Positions 1 through 6,363 of a DNA stretch of 9,750 nucleotides are shown one piece after another. Within the stretch, counting starts at the first letter, position 1, and the number at the start of each line of letters is the position of its first letter. This DNA comes from a bacterium (GTDB taxonomy: Bacteria > Patescibacteriota > Minisyncoccia > UBA6257): contig JAGGZF010000034.1 in the NCBI GenBank assembly GCA_021162155.1, positions 1 to 9,750 on the forward strand, written 5' to 3'. The notes beneath the pieces were generated by a model that was not told where the DNA came from, searched no databases, and saw only the letters and a program-made list of their open reading frames with translations. The position numbers and the translations under genes were made by a program.

Positions 1-802
1 CCACATAACCTACAAAAGTAGGAACACAACCTTCGGCTGTACATTTCTTGGGCTTACACTCTTTATAAATCCCTTCGTCTCTTTTTTCCCAAAAATTAGG
101 ATCTGATAAATATTGGCCGGTATAATCGTCGTCACTTTCACACATATCTCCGGGACAAGGTCTATCTGAAGAAACATAAGTAGTATAAGGAACACAACAA
201 TAAGGTTTATCTCCACAATAATGCGGGTCACGTGACCAAGTATTATAAGTACAAGTCTTCATCCTTCCTGTTGTCCCGCTACTCCCCCCTCCGCTTAATT
301 CTGGAGGAAGATAGTTACTCTCAAGAGGAGAGATAGTTGAAGGAGTAGTGCTTTGAATAGTAGAAGAAGTACCCTGAGTCCTTCCGGAAGAAGAACCTAA
401 TTGAGAAATGTTATTTTGATAAGCCCAAATCTGACATAATTTATTTATAGTAGGTTGATCTAATACTCCGGTAGAATTTAAGTTATAGGCCTTTTGAAAT
501 CTTCGCACTAAGGCCTCTGTGCCTCTGCCAAAAGTACCTGAAATATGATAACTGCTTTTCCAACCAATATTAGGAATTTTACTTAATATTCTTTGAAGTT
601 CCTTAACTTCTCCTCTGTTTTCCTCAGTGAAGGTATGACGGGATAATCCTATTGTATGAATGGGACAGGAATTGGTTTGAGCATTTGCTTTCCAATAAGT
701 CAAACCACTCCAGTAAGGAGTATTAGCGAAAGAATTAATTATAATAAAGATAAAAAGAAAATCAATTATCTTTTTATCCCACAACCTGCGCTTTTTAGAC
801 AT
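1..802 (-). CDS. Exported peptidoglycan-binding-like protein with Cys-rich tail (partial, 3' end off window)
   Basis: The minus strand is open from an ATG at 802 to the left edge (267 codons, no stop). An in-frame TAA six codons upstream (818-820) fixes this as the only reasonable start. Residues 1-11 are basic, 12-26 hydrophobic, and an Ala-Asn-Ala at 39-41 could be a signal peptidase I site, so export is likely. Residues about 58-125 resemble a PG_binding_1 domain: a helix with EVKELQRIL, then GTFGRGTEALVRRFQKAY and a STGVLDQPTINKL ending. Such domains usually tether proteins to cell-wall polymer. Residues 135-180 form a Ser/Thr/Gly-rich linker. From 184 onward there are nine cysteines (184, 196, 202, 203, 216, 221, 249, 254, 259), suggesting a disulfide-stabilised extracellular domain that I do not recognise. 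The function of the whole protein is unknown. No Shine-Dalgarno sequence is visible. The gene is transcribed divergently from the tRNA/cca cluster. Confidence 0.85.
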   Translation of the reverse strand, partial: MSKKRRLWDKKIIDFLFIFIIINSFANTPYWSGLTYWKANAQTNSCPIHTIGLSRHTFTEENRGEVKELQRILSKIPNIGWKSSYHISGTFGRGTEALVRRFQKAYNLNSTGVLDQPTINKLCQIWAYQNNISQLGSSSGRTQGTSSTIQSTTPSTISPLESNYLPPELSGGGSSGTTGRMKTCTYNTWSRDPHYCGDKPYCCVPYTTYVSSDRPCPGDMCESDDDYTGQYLSDPNFWEKRDEGIYKECKPKKCTAEGCVPTFVGYV

Positions 803-824
803 AAATATAAAAATTATTTATTTT

Positions 825-854
825 CTTTTATTATAATCTTATTCCTAATGTCAA
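825..854 (-). promoter_or_regulatory. Putative promoter of the secreted-protein gene
   Basis: On the minus strand a perfect TTGACA lies at 854-849. The -10 is ambiguous: a perfect TATAAT at 835-830 is only 13 bases away, which is too short for a normal sigma-70 spacer, whereas TAAAAG at 830-825 gives an 18-base spacer with 4 of 6 matches. Either way it would start transcription shortly ahead of the ATG at 802. This is a visual match only. Confidence 0.35.
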
Positions 855-864
855 GCAAGAAAAC

Positions 865-896
865 TTGGCAAAATTAGTTCAAAGTAGTAATATACT
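865..896 (+). promoter_or_regulatory. Putative promoter of the tRNA-Arg/tRNA-Lys/cca cluster
   Basis: TTGGCA at 865-870 (5 of 6 to the -35 consensus) is followed after 17 bases by TAATAT at 888-893. An overlapping TATACT at 891-896 is a better -10 by sequence but would need a 20-base spacer. Transcription would begin near 900, just before the tRNA-Arg gene at 907. This is the only clear promoter-like pair ahead of the cluster. Confidence 0.45.
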
Positions 897-906
897 AATA
901 GCAGGA

Positions 907-980
907 GCGCCCCTAGCTCAACTGGATAGAGTGTGTGGCTTCGGACCACAAGGTTGCAGGTTCGAATCCTGCGGGGCGCG
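907..980 (+). tRNA. tRNA-Arg (anticodon TCG)
   Basis: A full cloverleaf can be folded by hand: acceptor GCGCCCC 907-913 pairs with GGGGCGC 973-979. The D stem is GCTC 916-919 with GAGT 929-932, including one G-T pair. Anticodon stem TGTGG 934-938 pairs with CCACA 946-950, and the T stem GCAGG/CCTGC encloses TTCGAAT. The anticodon loop CTTCGGA puts TCG at 941-943, which reads CGA (and CGG by wobble). The discriminator is G980 and the CCA end is not encoded. Many bacteria read CGA with the inosine-modified ACG tRNA, so a dedicated TCG species is worth noting. Confidence 0.95.
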
Positions 981-991
981 CTTAAAAATCT

Positions 992-1064
992 GCCTCCGTA
1001 GCTCAATTGGCAGAGCAGGGGCCTCTTAAGCCCAAGGTTGCGCGTTCGACCCGCGCCGGAGGCA
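992..1064 (+). tRNA. tRNA-Lys (anticodon CTT)
   Basis: Acceptor GCCTCCG 992-998 pairs with CGGAGGC 1057-1063, the D stem is GCTC/GAGC, and the T stem GCGCG/CGCGC encloses TTCGACC. The anticodon loop CTCTTAA (1023-1029) gives CTT at 1025-1027, reading AAG. The top pair of the anticodon stem (G1018 with A1034, positions 27-43) is mismatched; the other four pairs are sound. The discriminator is A1064 and no CCA is encoded. It begins 11 bases after tRNA-Arg, so the two are probably cut from one transcript. Confidence 0.93.
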
Positions 1065-1101
1065 CAAATAAAAGAACGTCTTTACTTCTTAATAAAAATT
1101 A

Positions 1102-2577
1102 ATGAAAAAAATAAATCTTCCCTCAGAAGTTTATGATGTTATTTCTAAACTTCACAGGGCTAATTTTAATGCCTATATAGTAGGCGGGTGCATAAGAGAC
1201 ATACTTCTCAACAGAAAACCAAAAGATTGGGATATTACTACCAATGCCAAACCAGAAGAAATAATTCAACTTTTTCCTGATAGTATTTATGAAAATAGCT
1301 GGGGAACCGTCAGAGTTAAAACTGAAAGCGAAGACCCTTCTCTTAAAATTATAGAGGTCACTACTTTCAGGAAAGAAGGAAAATACACTGACAAAAGACA
1401 CCCTGATACTATTACCTTTGCTTCTACTTTGGAAGAAGATCTATCCAGAAGAGATTTTACTATCAATGCTATAGCACTCGATATAAAGAATCAAAAATAT
1501 ATTTTTATCGATCCCTTTTTAGGGAAAGAGGATATCAGAAAAAAAATAATACGAACAGTAGGAGACCCTGACAAAAGATTTCAAGAAGATGCTTTAAGAT
1601 TAATGAGGGCTGTGCGTTTTGCCTGCGAATTAAATTTTCAAATTGAACCAAGAACTCTACAAGCAATCAGCCGCAACGCTCACCTTCTTCGTTTTATAGC
1701 CAAAGAAAGAATTAGGGACGAATTTATAAAAATAATAAACACTCCAGAAGCAGCCCGAGGAATTCTTCTGTTACAAAAAACAAACCTCTTACATGAATTC
1801 ATTCCAGAATTAGAAGAAGGAATAGGAGTAACTCAAAACAAGCACCATATATATACTGTATGGGAACATTCCTGGCGCGCTTTAGATTATGCTGCTAAAA
1901 AAAATTACAATTTAGCCATAAGATTAGCCGCTTTATTCCATGACATAGGCAAACCAAGGACAAAGCAGGGAGAAGGAAAAGAATCTACTTTTTATGGGCA
2001 CGAGATAGTAGGAACCAAAATGACCGCTGCAATACTCCACAGATTAAAATTCCCTAAACAATTCACAGACAAAGTCATCAAGTTAGTAAGACATCATTAT
2101 TTTGTATATGACCCTGAAATTACTACTGATTCTTCAGTAAGAAGATTAATAATGAAAGTAGGTAAAGAAAATATATTTGATTTGGCTAAATTAAGAGAAG
2201 CTGATAGAATTGGCTCTGGTTGTCCTAAAGCAGTACCTTTTAGGTTAAGACATTTCCTTTTTAGGGTAGAGAAAATATTGCAAGAGATGTCGGGAGCACA
2301 ACCATCTCTAAAAATGTTAGCAGTAAATGGTAATGATGTTATGAAGATTCTGAACATACCTCCCGGACCCAAAGTAGGGATAATATTAAATATACTCTTG
2401 GGAGAAGTATTAGAGGACTTGTCTAAAAATAATAAAGAATATCTCCAACAGAGAATAAAAGAATTAGGAAAATTGCCTTTATTAGAATTGCAAAAATTCA
2501 GTCATAAGGCAGAAAAAAAATATCGCCAATTACTATTACAAGAAGAAGAAAAAATAAAAAAGAAATACCACGTATAA
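1102..2577 (+). CDS. cca: CCA-adding tRNA nucleotidyltransferase with HD domain
   Basis: The 491-residue product has the hallmarks of a class II (bacterial type) tRNA nucleotidyltransferase, which adds CCA to tRNA 3' ends from CTP and ATP. The N-terminal catalytic head shows GG (28-29), RD (32-33) and the metal-binding pair D42 and D44 in KDWDITT. RRDFTINA at 116-123 and EDALR at 162-166 match the conserved ribose and base-recognition motifs. After this, about residues 250-370 form an HD domain with HD at 280-281 and flanking histidines (GHEIVG, RHHYF), as in bacterial enzymes with a C-terminal phosphohydrolase module. The lysine/glutamate-rich C-terminus is probably helical. Poly(A) polymerase is the alternative within this superfamily. 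I prefer CCA addition because the gene lies between tRNA genes that all lack an encoded CCA. No Shine-Dalgarno sequence precedes the ATG. Confidence 0.92.
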   Translation: MKKINLPSEVYDVISKLHRANFNAYIVGGCIRDILLNRKPKDWDITTNAKPEEIIQLFPDSIYENSWGTVRVKTESEDPSLKIIEVTTFRKEGKYTDKRHPDTITFASTLEEDLSRRDFTINAIALDIKNQKYIFIDPFLGKEDIRKKIIRTVGDPDKRFQEDALRLMRAVRFACELNFQIEPRTLQAISRNAHLLRFIAKERIRDEFIKIINTPEAARGILLLQKTNLLHEFIPELEEGIGVTQNKHHIYTVWEHSWRALDYAAKKNYNLAIRLAALFHDIGKPRTKQGEGKESTFYGHEIVGTKMTAAILHRLKFPKQFTDKVIKLVRHHYFVYDPEITTDSSVRRLIMKVGKENIFDLAKLREADRIGSGCPKAVPFRLRHFLFRVEKILQEMSGAQPSLKMLAVNGNDVMKILNIPPGPKVGIILNILLGEVLEDLSKNNKEYLQQRIKELGKLPLLELQKFSHKAEKKYRQLLLQEEEKIKKKYHV

Positions 2578-2583
2578 GAGATT

Positions 2584-2654
2584 CGGAGCGTCGTATAACG
2601 GCAGTATGCAGGCTTCGGGAGTCTGCGGTCTGGGTTCAACTCCCAGCGCTCCGA
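2584..2654 (+). tRNA. tRNA-Pro (anticodon CGG)
   Basis: Acceptor CGGAGCG 2584-2590 pairs with CGCTCCG 2647-2653, and an unpaired-type C at position 1 is typical of bacterial tRNA-Pro. The D stem is short: GTA 2593-2595 with TAT 2605-2607, including a G-T pair. Anticodon stem CAGGC 2609-2613 pairs with GTCTG 2621-2625 (one G-T), and loop TTCGGGA gives CGG at 2616-2618 followed by G37, which fits proline codon CCG. The T stem CTGGG/CCCAG encloses TTCAACT. The discriminator is A2654 and no CCA is encoded. It starts only six bases after the cca stop codon, so it is probably processed from the cca transcript. Confidence 0.92.
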
Positions 2655-2664
2655 CTGTTCATAG

Positions 2665-2693
2665 TTGCTTTTTAATGGAAAAAAAGATAAAAT
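2665..2693 (+). promoter_or_regulatory. Putative promoter of the tRNA-Gly/trpS operon
   Basis: TTGCTT at 2665-2670 is followed by exactly 17 bases and then TAAAAT at 2688-2693 (5 of 6 to TATAAT). The expected start point is near 2700, about 28 bases ahead of tRNA-Gly. This is the best promoter-like pair before the long downstream operon. In such an AT-rich region chance matches are common. Confidence 0.45.
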
Positions 2694-2694
2694 T

Positions 2695-2719
2695 AAAAAG
2701 GTCTCTAAAGATCTTTTTT
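2695..2719 (+). terminator. Possible intrinsic terminator hairpin
   Basis: AAAAAGGTC at 2695-2703 can pair with GATCTTTTT at 2710-2718 across a six-base loop, with one G-T pair, and a run of six T (2714-2719) forms the 3' arm. The stem is mostly A-T, so it is weak, and the run of A makes it potentially bidirectional. It would end transcripts coming from cca and tRNA-Pro. Confidence 0.35.
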
Positions 2720-2727
2720 AAATTAAA

Positions 2728-2798
2728 GCGGGATTAGTTGAGCGGTTCAACATCACCCTTCCAAGGTGAAGAGACGGGTTCGACTCCCGTATCCCGCT
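2728..2798 (+). tRNA. tRNA-Gly (anticodon TCC)
   Basis: Acceptor GCGGGAT 2728-2734 pairs with ATCCCGC 2791-2797. The D stem is GTTG/CAAC. Anticodon stem TCACC 2753-2757 pairs with GGTGA 2765-2769, and the T stem ACGGG/CCCGT encloses TTCGACT. Loop CTTCCAA places TCC at 2760-2762, reading GGA/GGG. Discriminator T2798 is the usual base for bacterial tRNA-Gly. It is followed by CCC rather than CCA, so the 3' end still requires the nucleotidyltransferase. Confidence 0.94.
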
Positions 2799-2833
2799 CC
2801 CTAAAATAGCATCAAAGTAAAAAGCACAAAGAA

Positions 2834-3835
2834 ATGAAAACTTCTTCAACTACCCCTACTAGAATTTTCTCCGGTAGTCGTCCTACTGGCCCTCTGCATT
2901 TAGGAAATTACTTGGGAGGGATTAAGGGCTATTTAGCGCTTCAAGAAAAAAAAGAATATGATTGTATTTACGCTGTAGTTGATTTACACGGAATTACCTC
3001 TCCCTATAACCCTCAAAACTATCCTCAACAAGTACAAGAATTAGTTTTAGAATACTTGGCTTGCGGATTAGACCCGGAAAAAGCTCATCTCATTATTCAA
3101 TCCCATATTCCAGAACATATCGAATTGGCTTATCTCTTCTCTACCATCTATCCTGTTTCTCGTCTTCAGCAATTGCCTACTTATAAAGATAAGAAGAAAA
3201 ATCAACCTCACTATGTAAATCTTGGTTTATTAAGTTATCCGGTTTTAATGGCAGCAGATATACTTATCTATAAAGCCCAATTAGTTCCAGTGGGGAAAGA
3301 TCAACTCCCTCATTTAGAATTAACCAGAGAAATAGCCCGAAAATTTAATCGTCTTTTTGGTAAGACCTTTCCTGAACCTCAAGCATATCTCACGCCGGGG
3401 GCTTATGTTCCTTCTTTAACTGGTCAAGGCAAAATGTCTAAAACTAATCCTAAATCCTATATAAGTTTAATAGATAACTTAGAGACAATAAAAAATAAAT
3501 TGGCTAAAGTCCCCACTGATACAGGAAAAGGCAAAAAAATCCCCTCTACAGGAGGGGTGGCTACTTTATTTACTTTGGTGCAATTATTCCAAGGAGAAGA
3601 AAAAAGAAAAGAATACGAAAAGTTATATCTATCCACAGGAATAAAATACCAATCACTAAAGAAAGAGTTAGCGCTGGCTATTTATCAAGCTCTTCAGCCA
3701 ATTCAAGAAAAGAGAAACTATTATCTCCGCAGACCTAAATTAGTTCGAGATATTTTAACAGCCGGAGAAAAATATGCCCGCACAATAGCCAGAGAAACTC
3801 TAAATGAGGCGAAAGAAAAAATGGGATTATTATAA
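2834..3835 (+). CDS. trpS: Tryptophan--tRNA ligase
   Basis: The 333-residue product has the normal length for bacterial TrpRS, the class I synthetase that charges tRNA-Trp with tryptophan in the cytoplasm. The N-terminus carries the family signature SGSRPTGPLHLGNYLGG, in which HLGN (22-25) is the HIGH motif. The GKMSKTNP segment, with KMSKT at 200-204, is the second ATP-binding motif. Between them, QLPTYKDK and VGKDQLPHLELTREIARKFN are typical TrpRS core segments. The C-terminal helices (about 230-333) form the anticodon-binding part. The closely related TyrRS lacks the GSRPTG start, so the tryptophan assignment is firm. The gene starts 35 bases after tRNA-Gly and ends 15 bases before the exporter ATPase, placing it first in a long operon. 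I see no T-box or trp leader peptide upstream. Confidence 0.96.
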   Translation: MKTSSTTPTRIFSGSRPTGPLHLGNYLGGIKGYLALQEKKEYDCIYAVVDLHGITSPYNPQNYPQQVQELVLEYLACGLDPEKAHLIIQSHIPEHIELAYLFSTIYPVSRLQQLPTYKDKKKNQPHYVNLGLLSYPVLMAADILIYKAQLVPVGKDQLPHLELTREIARKFNRLFGKTFPEPQAYLTPGAYVPSLTGQGKMSKTNPKSYISLIDNLETIKNKLAKVPTDTGKGKKIPSTGGVATLFTLVQLFQGEEKRKEYEKLYLSTGIKYQSLKKELALAIYQALQPIQEKRNYYLRRPKLVRDILTAGEKYARTIARETLNEAKEKMGLL

Positions 3836-3850
3836 AAAAGCAACAAAGCA

Positions 3851-4906
3851 ATGACTCAAAAAACAAATAATAACATTTTAGAAGTAATCCAAGTAGAAAA
3901 TCTGAGAAAACATTATAACGGAACATATAACGGAATAATGGCCTTGAAAGGAATTTCTTTCTCTGTAAAACGAGGAGAGATATTCGGCTTATTAGGCCCA
4001 AATGGAGCAGGTAAAACTACCACTATCAACATTCTCACTACTTTAACTCCTCCTACTTCAGGGGTTGCCTATGTTAATGGATATAATATTAACACTAAAC
4101 CGGATAAAGTGCGTGCCTCCATCGGTTTAGTGTTTCAAGAGACAACTTTAGATACTCATCTTACAGCAGAAGAAAATCTCTATCTTCACGCTTTATTATA
4201 TGGAGTCAATAAGAAAGATTTTATCACCAGAAAGAGAGAGGTATTAAAATTATGCGAATTATGGGAAAGGAGAAAATCACCAGTGAGTCAGTTTTCCGGT
4301 GGTATGAAAAGAAGATTAGAAATTGCCCGCGCCTTAATTCACTTCCCCAAAATTCTCTTTTTAGACGAACCCACTGTGGGTTTAGACCCCCAAACAAGAA
4401 ATAAAATATGGGATTACATCTTCACTACTAAAAAACAAAAAGGCACTACTATTTTTTTAACTACTCAATATCTCAATGAAGCAGAGGTTTGTGATAGAAT
4501 AGCCATTATTGATTACGGAAAAATTATCGCTTTAGATACGCCGGAAAACTTAAAGAAGATGATAGGAGGTGATATTATAACTTTAAGAACAACTGACAAT
4601 GAAAAAGCATTCGCTCAAATAAAAGAAAAATTACCTCAATGTAAAATTAAGAGAATTGGAAAAGAAATTCAGATAGAGGTAGCAACCGGTGAGGAATTTC
4701 TGCCTTCTTTGATAAAAACCATAACTCCTAAAATTCTTTCCTTAGAACTTCATCATCCTACTTTAGAAGATGTATTTTTAGAACTTACCGGAAGAAAAAT
4801 AAGAGAAAATAACACTCCTGATACCGAAGATATTTTTTCCTTCAACCTTAAATCTTTTCTCGCTCTGTTTAAAAATAATAATCATAAAAATACTAATGGC
4901 CACTAA
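3851..4906 (+). CDS. DrrA-type ABC exporter ATP-binding protein
   Basis: The 351-residue product is the ATPase half of an ABC-2 (DrrA/daunorubicin-resistance-like) exporter and would act on the cytoplasmic face of the membrane. Walker A GPNGAGKT is at 50-57, the Q loop lies in VFQETTLD, the signature SGGMK is at 149-153, and Walker B LFLDEP contains D172 and E173. The switch position that is histidine in most ABC ATPases is Q206 in TTQYL, a substitution that is usual in the DrrA subfamily. Residues about 235-320 match the C-terminal domain of this family, ending in LEDVFLELTGRK. A further polar tail of about 30 residues follows, rich in Asn and Lys. Its last 11 bases overlap the permease gene, which indicates a coupled two-component exporter. 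The transported substrate cannot be deduced. Confidence 0.93.
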   Translation: MTQKTNNNILEVIQVENLRKHYNGTYNGIMALKGISFSVKRGEIFGLLGPNGAGKTTTINILTTLTPPTSGVAYVNGYNINTKPDKVRASIGLVFQETTLDTHLTAEENLYLHALLYGVNKKDFITRKREVLKLCELWERRKSPVSQFSGGMKRRLEIARALIHFPKILFLDEPTVGLDPQTRNKIWDYIFTTKKQKGTTIFLTTQYLNEAEVCDRIAIIDYGKIIALDTPENLKKMIGGDIITLRTTDNEKAFAQIKEKLPQCKIKRIGKEIQIEVATGEEFLPSLIKTITPKILSLELHHPTLEDVFLELTGRKIRENNTPDTEDIFSFNLKSFLALFKNNNHKNTNGH

Positions 4907-5702
4907 TACTGCTAATTTCTTTTCCTCAAAATCTCTTCGCGCTCTTTATGTTATCTGGTATAGAGAAATTCTTCTTTATTGGAGAAACAAGATAAAAGTA
5001 TTCACCTCAATCTTCCTGCCTGTCCTAATAGCAGTGGCTTTTGGAACAGGATTGGGAAGTATTTTAGAGTTTCGCCATCTTCCCTATAATTTTTCTCAAT
5101 TTCTCTACCCGGGCATTTTGGGATTGAGTATTAGCGTAATGTCTATCACCTCTACTCTATCTATTGTCTGGGATAGAGAGTACGGATTCTTAAGAGAAAT
5201 TTTAGTCGCTCCGGTATCGCGTTCTGTTATTGCGTGGGGAAAAATTTTAGGCGCTTCTACAGTAGCTCTAATTGAAGGTATTTTATTATTATTTACTGCT
5301 CCTTATTTCAATTTAGTACTTTCTCCTTTACAAATAGGAGAAATCTTCTTGGTCATTATAATTTTTACTTTAGGAGTTGCCGGTTTAGGAGTATTTCTTA
5401 CCTCTTTTGTCTCCCGCACAGAGAGTTTCTCTTTGCTTTTGCAACTATTTATCGCACCTATGTCATTCTTATCAGGAGGGTTTTTCCCTCTCAACAGTCT
5501 TCCTTTATGGCTTCAAAATTTAGCCAGATTTAATCCTTTGGCTTATGGCATAGACGCTTTAAGATGGACTATCCTTTCCGGCAATCTATCTGCCTCTCAA
5601 ATCTCTACCTTTACTCTTCATTCTTTACCCTCCTGTATCATAGCGTTATTAATTTTTGATTTTATTATAATATTATTAGCCTTTAGGGCTTTCAAAAAAT
5701 AA
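4896..5702 (+). CDS. ABC-2 type exporter permease
   Basis: The 268-residue hydrophobic product has about six membrane segments (roughly 35-56, 70-91, 112-136, 148-171, 178-199 and 243-265), the standard topology and length for DrrB/NodJ-like ABC-2 permeases. The conserved cytoplasmic motif EYGFLREILVAPVSR (95-109), which contacts the ATPase, is well preserved. So is the segment FLSGGFFPLNSLP before the last loop, and the LARFNPLAYGIDALRW stretch that follows. Two copies of the protein with two ATPases should form the exporter. The ATG lies inside the end of the ATPase gene in another frame, so translation is probably coupled. The substrate is unknown; drugs, lipids or polysaccharides are exported by relatives. 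Confidence 0.92.
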   Translation: MATNTANFFSSKSLRALYVIWYREILLYWRNKIKVFTSIFLPVLIAVAFGTGLGSILEFRHLPYNFSQFLYPGILGLSISVMSITSTLSIVWDREYGFLREILVAPVSRSVIAWGKILGASTVALIEGILLLFTAPYFNLVLSPLQIGEIFLVIIIFTLGVAGLGVFLTSFVSRTESFSLLLQLFIAPMSFLSGGFFPLNSLPLWLQNLARFNPLAYGIDALRWTILSGNLSASQISTFTLHSLPSCIIALLIFDFIIILLAFRAFKK

Positions 5703-5703
5703 T

Positions 5704-6363
5704 ATGATTATTACTTGGTTGGGTCACTCTTACTTCAAAATAGAAAGTAGAGGAAAAATAATAGCCATAGATCCTTACTCTGAAAGTAGTACCGGATTCA
5801 AACCGCCTCGTTTTAAAGCAGATATTCTCCTTATTAGTCATCAACACGAAGACCATAACAACAAAAAAGCAATTTTAGGAGAACCATTTATTTTGGAGGG
5901 TCCGGGAGAAATAGAGATAGGTGGAATTTTTATAGAGGGATTGCTTAGTTTCCATGATAAAAAAAGAGGTAAGGCAAGGGGATTAAATACCATCTATTTA
6001 ATTAATTCTGAGGATATAAATATTGCTTTTTTGGGAGATTTGGGTGAAAGTCATCTAAAAGATGAAACTTTAGAAAAAATCAATAACCCTGACATTCTTT
6101 TAATTCCAGTAGGAGGGCGCTACACTATTGACGCAGAAGAGGCAGTTTTTCTCATCAACCAGATAGAACCTAAAATAGTAATCCCTATGCATTACTCTCT
6201 TCAGGGATTAAAAATAAAACTAGACCCAGTAGAAAAATTTATTAAAGCCCTTGGTAAAAAGCCAGAAACATTAGATAAATTGACTATACGTAAAAATCAA
6301 CTCCCAGAAAATACTAATTTAATAATTCTTCGTCCCCAAATAAGATTAAATAAAAATGAATAA
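5704..6363 (+). CDS. UlaG-like metallo-beta-lactamase-fold hydrolase
   Basis: The 219-residue protein belongs to the metallo-beta-lactamase fold, in the short branch related to UlaG and UPF0173 proteins. GHSYFKIE (7-14) is the usual first strand. The metal-binding signature is SHQHEDH, with H46, H48, D50 and H51. D112 in FLGDLG and H163 in PMHYS are the probable remaining ligands, consistent with one or two metal ions. The ending NPDILLIPVGGRYTIDAEEA is characteristic of this branch. The reaction is not known: relatives include ascorbate-6-phosphate lactonase and many uncharacterised hydrolases. The gene begins one base after the permease stop, and its end overlaps the gyrA start by eight bases. 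Confidence 0.85.
   Translation: MIITWLGHSYFKIESRGKIIAIDPYSESSTGFKPPRFKADILLISHQHEDHNNKKAILGEPFILEGPGEIEIGGIFIEGLLSFHDKKRGKARGLNTIYLINSEDINIAFLGDLGESHLKDETLEKINNPDILLIPVGGRYTIDAEEAVFLINQIEPKIVIPMHYSLQGLKIKLDPVEKFIKALGKKPETLDKLTIRKNQLPENTNLIILRPQIRLNKNE

Noticed and set aside
10..231. Minus-strand open frame of 73 codons with hydrophobic residues
   Set aside because: It is in a different frame from the exported protein, which is continuous across this stretch and shows domain structure.
656..877. Short + strand open frame of 73 codons
   Set aside because: It lies mostly opposite the well-supported minus-strand exported protein, has no family resemblance and extends into the promoter region.
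1070..1084. Small inverted repeat AAAGA-ACG-TCTTT before cca
   Set aside because: A five-base A-T-rich stem with a three-base loop and no following T run is too weak to call a terminator or regulatory hairpin.
2799..2833. T-box or trp leader ahead of trpS
   Set aside because: Only 35 bases separate tRNA-Gly from the trpS start, too short for a T-box, and there is no Trp-rich leader peptide.
3851..4906. Missing switch histidine as a sign of a dead ATPase
   Set aside because: Q206 in TTQYL is the usual residue in DrrA-type ATPases, and Walker A, Walker B and signature motifs are intact.
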